From Trichoderma breve (Eukaryota; Ascomycota; Sordariomycetes; Hypocreales; Hypocreaceae), in assembly GCF_028502605.1 (NCBI RefSeq), contig NC_079237.1:2418001-2482000 (forward strand): a stretch of DNA of 64,000 bases, written 5' to 3'. How positions within the stretch are numbered: the stretch's first letter is position 1; the number at the start of each line of letters is the position of its first letter. Position numbers and translations under genes: made by a program. Below, piece by piece: positions 58,262 to 64,000 of this stretch. The notes under the pieces were generated by a model. That model searched no databases. It saw only the letters and a program-made list of their open reading frames with translations, and was not told the DNA's origin.

Positions 58262-59707
58262 ATGCTGTGGAAACGCGTCGCCGCCGTCTTGCTGTTGGCC
58301 GCAGGGCGAGAGGCTCTCGCCCAGAGAGCCGGTAACGAATCAATATGCGACTATTACGCAGCGCAACGGTACGGTGAGAACAATGTCACCACGCAGTTGC
58401 TCCTCGTCCAGAGCATCGTCACTCTCGCCTATGCTGGAAGTGCTGGTCTTCCAAACCCAATCGACGAGAACACCGGTATTTTCAACAAAGGAAACTTTGA
58501 TGGGATTGGTGTATATCTTCGACCTTGGTTTGACGGCTCAAGTAAGACAATCCTCTCGGTGTAGTTGTACAGGCCCCCAACTTGGCTGTTCGGTTGTTGA
58601 CCCTTCGTGATGGAACACTACAGAGGCGACGACGAACTTGAACAATCAGCCTGTGGGCATTGACTGGCTAGATGGAGGAGCCACCGGGCCACTCATGGCT
58701 TTCTTGAATGGATCTGTGAATTCCGTCAATATAGATAAGTCGACAAATCAGTAGTAAGTGTTTTCATGGCTTCTTTGCCGCCTCACTCAATCATTACCAT
58801 TACTCACCGTTACCGTTTCTCTCAATCAAGCCGCCTCTTCACTCACTGGTTTACGGCCTTTGGCTTTGTCTACGGCTGCAGTCTTGCGCCAAAGTTTCCG
58901 CGGACGGCTGACAGCGGCGGTCCTCTTTCCATGGCCTATGTCCACAAGTTTATGAACCTGAACCAGACGCACATCGGATACTTCGTTGAACAGCTCACAC
59001 TGGCGAGCAAGTACTTTGGCTTCTCGGAAGAGGATGCACAGACACTCGACACGTTTATGAATGCGCGATACGCCGTGCGGTGCGCGCCCCCTATCAACGG
59101 CCAGCTCTACTCAATCTGCTTCGCAGAGGAATGCCCCCTTGCGCAGCCCAAGCCCGACTGCGATGCATACAAGGACCTTGGGCCAAGTGGAACGAGCAAC
59201 GTTTCGGTGGTAACTACTACGGTAAATAACCCGGCATCGGCAACGAGCTCGGCGTCAACAACTTCAGAACCCCCGAGATCTACGACTACGTCAGCTGGGG
59301 ATGCAAACCCCAGCCCGGATTCCAAGTCCAGCTCGGCTACCCTGTCTGGCGGAGCGATAGCAGGAATCGCCATCGGCGGCGCGGCAGTTTTGCTTCTTGC
59401 CGTCGGATTGCTACTGTACTTTCGCCGTCAGTCGGCAAAGCCGCAAATCGTGCCAGTCCCTGTACACTCAGGTGGATATGGCTCGCCTGCTCACCCCCCT
59501 AATGCGTATTACGCCTCTAACGCGCACATGAGCATGGCTTCTTCGTCAGTCCCACAAGAGGCGTATATGGGAGGACATAGCGATATGTCTGGGTTCTGGG
59601 TACCGCCAAAACCGCCGCAGGAGATGGGGCAAACTGGCCATGATGAGCCTGTAGTACCAAGGCCAGCGACAATGTCGCCACAACTAGCCGAGATGGAGAG
59701 CCCGTGA
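58262..59707 (+). CDS. Secreted, single-pass membrane protein of unknown function
   Basis: Three exons (58262-58541, 58624-58753, 58831-59707) with introns of 82 and 77 nt give 428 residues. A signal peptide (1-20, ending ALAQ) leads into an ectodomain (about 21-250) with several N-glycosylation sites and Cys residues, where I see FDGIGVYLRPWFDGS, TGPLMAFLNGSVNSVNID, FTAFGFVYGCS and a Cys-rich end (ECPLAQPKPDC). A Ser/Thr-rich stalk follows (about 255-310), then a single membrane span (about 312-335), then a Pro/Tyr/Ser-rich cytosolic tail of about 90 residues. The design is of a cell-surface sensor or adhesin. I recall similar ectodomains in many ascomycetes but no known role; no catalytic motif is visible. 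Confidence 0.82.
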
Positions 59708-60040
59708 CAGTGATGTTATTTTAGAGATTGTCTGTTGAGCTTTGCGTTTTGCGTCGTGCGGATAAATGCGTCGTGTATCATTATCAATAATTTTGAGTAT
59801 AATAACCCAAGAAGGCTGGGAGAAACTGACCAGAGATGGAAAATAATAGAATCATGTCCAAGCAAATGCCCTGCGCATGGAGTGTTTTCTTCTTCTTCTC
59901 GTTTCCGTATAATGTATATGTTGCTGTTACTCACCCACTAGACTTGGCTCTTCCCATCACATGTCTTGTGAGTCTTTCTCTTCCTTCCATGCTTCTCGGG
60001 ACTTGTCCGAGTCTATTCTGGCAGGACCTCTCTATCTCGG

Positions 60041-60077
60041 CATAACGCATAACGCATAACGTGTAGCGTATAACGTA
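60041..60077. repeat. Imperfect CATAACG tandem repeat
   Basis: Two to four adjacent copies of a CATAACG-like unit, partly degenerate toward the right. Confidence 0.75.
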
Positions 60078-63000
60078 GATTTGAGTCAAAAGTTATCATT
60101 CTAAATAAAGAACTGAGCAGCTATTGGATCAAAGAAGCATCTGTACTCACAGTTTCGCTCCTTACCGTCCACGAACTTTTGGGGACCCTCTTTCTGAGCC
60201 GAGAAGATGCCAATCCCAAGCTATCGCCTCACCGGGGTAAACAATGCGACGGAGTGTCGGCCGAATTGAAGATTTCTGTTGATGCTAATTAAAGAAAACA
60301 AAGAAAAGACCAGCAAGACAAGAAAAAAAACGCAAAGCGGCCGAGATGTGCGGCCGATGGGCAAAACCAGGCAAGAAGTAGTTGAAAGAGGGACCAGAGC
60401 TCTCAGCTGAAAACCAGGGTTGATCAGATGCATTGTTCCCCGGTAGAAATGAGGCATAGCGTGAGGAGGTAATTCAGAAAGACAGCAATGTCATTGACTC
60501 GACAACGTATGCCGAGAATCTACGGCCTCATTCATTCTTTTTACACTGAATCATGTAGGTGTCCGTCCTGGGTGGGGGCTCTCGAGGACAGCCAAGCTAT
60601 TATGTAGATCAAATAGAGGAACCCCTGCAATACCTAAGAATAGAAAACTCTTGAGATTAGAATCTCTCTCGCTCTCGCCCTGAATACTTGTCGCGGGTTA
60701 GTGTAGATCACCATGCTCTTTTCGACGGCTACGTGCCCTATTTTTGTATACCGACCTGACCCGTGGTATTCTTGGCAGCCCTACGGAGCATGCAGAAGGG
60801 CATCCGCGTTTTAGCTCAAAGGATGGGAACGCATGGCAAGCAGGGATGATGGAAACAGCACGCGACATATCGCAGCATGTGTTTATAACATGCATTACTA
60901 GTAACGCGGTTTGTTGAACCGTGTGAGCGTTGGCTCATTATCACCTTTGGAGCTAGCATTGTGTATCCTGCCTCGGCTCCTTGAACAGATCGTTCTTCCT
61001 AGACAAGGGTGAGGGCCACGATGCGGCATGAGAGATGTCGGGAGGGCGCCGTTGACGATACCACACTCGCTAACCCGTCGCATCAACGCCAGGGAGGGAA
61101 GAGCGAGGAGCTAGTGGTCAATGCTCGGTAAGAGCCTCAAGTGTAGTCATGCCCTGGCATTCCCATCCATGATCTCTGCGATGTTCGCCATGGCGAGAAG
61201 AAGCAACGGGGTGTTAGACTCTGGGGGAGGCAGGTCTAATGGTTGCCTTGTCTCGTATCAACACTCTTAGGCAGCAAGTGCATCCGTCTTTTCTGCGAGT
61301 GCCGATAGAGATGCGATTGGGGTGCCAGTCGGGGTGATTTTGAACCACACAAAGTGTAATTCTGTAGCAACACACGATCTTATTAGCCCGACTGCGTTCG
61401 GTGTCGCCGCCACATCTCACGTCGAGTGTCCAGAAAACGTTCACTTGGCTTGCCCAATAGCCTATCCTAGGCATGGGAATTCATGAGACATCCTAATACG
61501 ATGAGCAAGGCGAGACTTCTGGCACCGTGGTGCCTGGTGACGGTGGGGTGAGGCGCGTGGCTTTTGCACGTACCACCCCATCGCGTGCATGGCTTGAGAT
61601 GAAGCAACCCTCCTGAACTCAGAGCTGAGAAAGTGATCTGGCCAATGCGAATAGAGACTCGTTCGTATTGGTGGAATTGGAGGCAACGAAACATGCTCGT
61701 GAGCTGGTGTCTGCGCTGTCGACCATAAGGCGTCGAGCAGATGCCGAGCTGTAAGGATTTCCAAGCATGCTTATTGATGCAGAGACGAGAGAATGAGAAA
61801 TGACAGCGATATAGCTTCCTCGTTAGGTTGTGTATTACGAAGCATACTCTTGCGCGTGTCCATTTGTCATCGTCTGGAGCCATAGCGTTGAGTGCGTGTG
61901 TGCTTGCGCGAGCAAGCCTCAGCAGGCGTGGCTGGTGACGATTAATGATTCGGTTCTGTCACCCGAATGCGTCAACCAGCCCAGCGGAGATGCAAAAACA
62001 GGACGAGGGCTGCGCTGACGCAAAGTTGGAAGGGGTTGTGACGCCTGGCACCCCGTCGTATATCTCGCTTTATTAGTCGGGGATCCTTGATTGGGCTGAA
62101 GAGCTGGAGTGCAATGGGCGGGGACCTTTTGTAACGCTGTTTGTAATTGGTGCCAGCCCTGTGCGCGGCCCCCAAAGATTAACGTTGGCCGGCAAAAGAG
62201 TCATCCTAGCAGCACAAGACAGGGCTAGGCGTTAGTCTAGCAACTGGAGGGAAATAGTAGTAGTCGCAAGTCGAAACTGTATGGGTTGTGGATTCTGGCG
62301 GTGTTGCTTGTCAACTGCAGAGACTCAGCTCAGCGGAGAGGCAGGATGCGAGGCTGACAATGAAAATGATGGAGGAGTGAAGTTAAGAAAGAATTTGAAG
62401 GAAGCTTTGCGAGAAGTCTGTGCACACACCAGTTGGTACCTTACTCATAACGTGACCTGCAGTATGGCAGTTGCTGGGAAGGAGCAACTTGACGTTAGTA
62501 CTAAACTGCCCTGCTCGGTATCGAAGCGACTCTAGACTTGGAACTCACATCAACGTTAAGTCACCTATAAATAGCGTCCAGGGCTTTTCATGGGCAGAGC
62601 TACAGCGGCCCTAGCACACAATTGGCCACAATTCACGCCTCACAATCGCCAAGATTGCTCTAATTCTCGGGCAGTCAAGTCTCGTCAAGTCTCGGACTCG
62701 TATCAATCCTTAAGCACATGCAGGTGGCGTCTGTGTCTAAACCGCCATCATGCAAGACAAGAGAGGGTGAACATGTGCACAAGAATAAGGCACCGAAGCC
62801 GAAAGGGACAAACCGAAGCCGAAGAGGGCAAAAAGGCACAGCGAGCCAGTATCCAAGAGTGTTAGCCACTATGTCCTAATCGAATGCCCCTTCTTTTTTT
62901 CCTTCTTTTTGACATGGGACTCCTTCGCTTCAACCCAAAGCTGCGGCTGAAGCCACTATGCGGCGAAGGACTGTTAGAACATGTATCCCGCTCTCCGTAG

Positions 63001-63858
63001 TCGGTACGTAGGTCGTCTTTTTAACATTGGCCAGCAGGGTATTTTGCCCCACCAGACAAACCTGCAATATTACGATTGGCTTATATCGAGTGCTAACCTT
63101 TATCTCTAACCTTGTTTGACTTGAATCATGCCGCATTTCGGTCTAGTGCCGCTTCGTTTGATGCCTTGATGTTACTTGCACTAACTGCAGCCCTGGGAAA
63201 TACCTCTAGCCGGGACTATGTGTTCTGGCGTTTACTCATAATATGGCTCTTTTGCAAACAAATAACCCGACGTCTTCTTCGGAGTCATTATCACGCCCGT
63301 TAGATTGCGTACTAGAACTGCTGTTAAACTACTACCTAGTAACTATGTAGATGCCTTAGGGCAATAGTAGCACCAGGCAGCAAGTGGTACCTAGGTGCAT
63401 GTACATGCATATACTCATAACGGCACTGGGGGTGGCAACGAGAAAACAAGCAATGAAATGATGCTTCACACCGGCATTCCCCCTGCTGACGATCCCCTGC
63501 CCAGGAGGAGTAACCTCCCCGTTGCCTCACCCTCAGTGCCGGGTTCCAGATGCAGTTCTCACGCTACTTGTACATGCTGGAACATACAAGAACAGACACA
63601 TAAAATATACCGAGGAGACTCGTACGAGAACCAGCACTAACACTAACAGCTAGCCCTGTTCTAGCATTCTTCTTGCGCTCAAACTCACGGGCCTTTCCCG
63701 CCCCCGGGTGACCCTCGCCTGTGATCCTTCGGTGCATCGGCCGTGTGAATTCTGGATTCCAAAACAGCATCAACAGACTAGTACTGCTACGTCACCGTTG
63801 TTACCTGTACGCCCTCTCCCTCCAAGACCTCGCATCCTCCGTATCGGTCCATGAGTCT

Positions 63859-63886
63859 ATCCATCCATCCATCCATCCATCCATCC
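63859..63886. repeat. (ATCC)7 microsatellite
   Basis: Seven perfect ATCC units. Confidence 0.95.
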
Positions 63887-64000
63887 CTTCTCTCTAGCAT
63901 CGGCTCCGTTCTCCGTCCACACACGATGCCGCGCACGCTGATTCCGTGCCACTACCAGCTCGGACCCTGGAATCCTCGCAGTGGAGTCTGAAAAGGGCGT

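Larger units (their letters stand above)
59708..64000. other. Gene-free right end of the window, 4.3 kb
   Basis: No supported gene in either strand; the longest frame is 138 codons without any domain. Contains a CATAACG-type imperfect repeat (60041-60077) and an ATCC microsatellite (63859-63886). The CT/CCAT-rich last 250 bases resemble a fungal leader, so a plus-strand gene could begin just beyond the window. Confidence 0.5.

Noticed and set aside
1..64000. Transposon, RIP-degraded repeat, biosynthetic gene cluster or CRISPR
   Set aside because: I saw no transposase or reverse transcriptase motif, no long terminal or inverted repeats, no block of strongly AT-rich TpA-dense DNA, and no PKS, NRPS or terpene-cyclase gene. 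A genome-wide repeat search would be decisive.

Overview
This window looks like nuclear chromosomal DNA of a filamentous ascomycete, most likely a sordariomycete of the Hypocreales (Trichoderma-like). The grounds are short spliceosomal introns (about 52-114 nt, one of 246 nt, with GTANGT-type donors and TACTAAC-like branch points), CT-rich leaders before start codons, and the protein families present. The genus is an inference from style, not from a search.

I support 20 protein genes, two of them weakly. The rest is intergenic. No rRNA, tRNA, CRISPR array or intact transposon was seen. Layout: (1) 1-997, the 5' part of a Gln/Ser-rich protein gene on the minus strand, followed by 6.7 kb with no convincing gene. 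(2) 7.6-13.7 kb: mitochondrial ribosomal protein uS9m and translation factor eEF1B-gamma (divergent), an FCP1/NIF-type HAD protein, and rRNA-processing factor RRP36. (3) 13.7-17.9 kb gene-poor, ending in a small two-exon gene for a 105-residue protein of unknown function. (4) 18.9-29.9 kb, the dense block: splicing factor YJU2, KIN17, transcription elongation factor SPT4, RNase P/MRP subunit POP8, TPR phosphatase PP5/PPT1, splicing-associated ESS2 and the mitochondrial coenzyme Q kinase-like protein COQ8. (5) 30.3-31.5 kb, a tentative unrecognised gene with a 25-G run in its intron. (6) 31.5-42.9 kb, very gene-poor, with one two-repeat MYB transcription factor gene in the middle. (7) 42.9-44.1 kb, an AMID/FSP1-like FAD oxidoreductase. 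(8) 45.2-56.4 kb: Mediator subunit MED5, an ER TRAP-alpha/IRC22-like protein, a large SNF2-RING helicase of the SHPRH/IRC20 type, and mitochondrial ribosomal protein mS41. (9) 58.3-59.7 kb, a secreted-then-membrane-anchored surface protein of unknown function. (10) 59.7-64 kb, nothing convincing.

Most genes are housekeeping and arranged as divergent or convergent neighbours with short spacers. From 12.7 to 27.1 kb nearly every gene serves nuclear RNA metabolism (rRNA processing, splicing, transcription elongation, RNase P/MRP). I rebuilt exon structures by eye from splice signals and reading frame. Every spliced model given closes in frame, and for the recognised genes also fits the conserved family sequence. 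I found no clear new defence, mobile or biosynthetic system. The best leads are the small spliced gene at 17.9 kb, the tentative gene at 30.4-31.5 kb, the surface protein at 58.3 kb and the long regulatory-looking deserts around the MYB gene.
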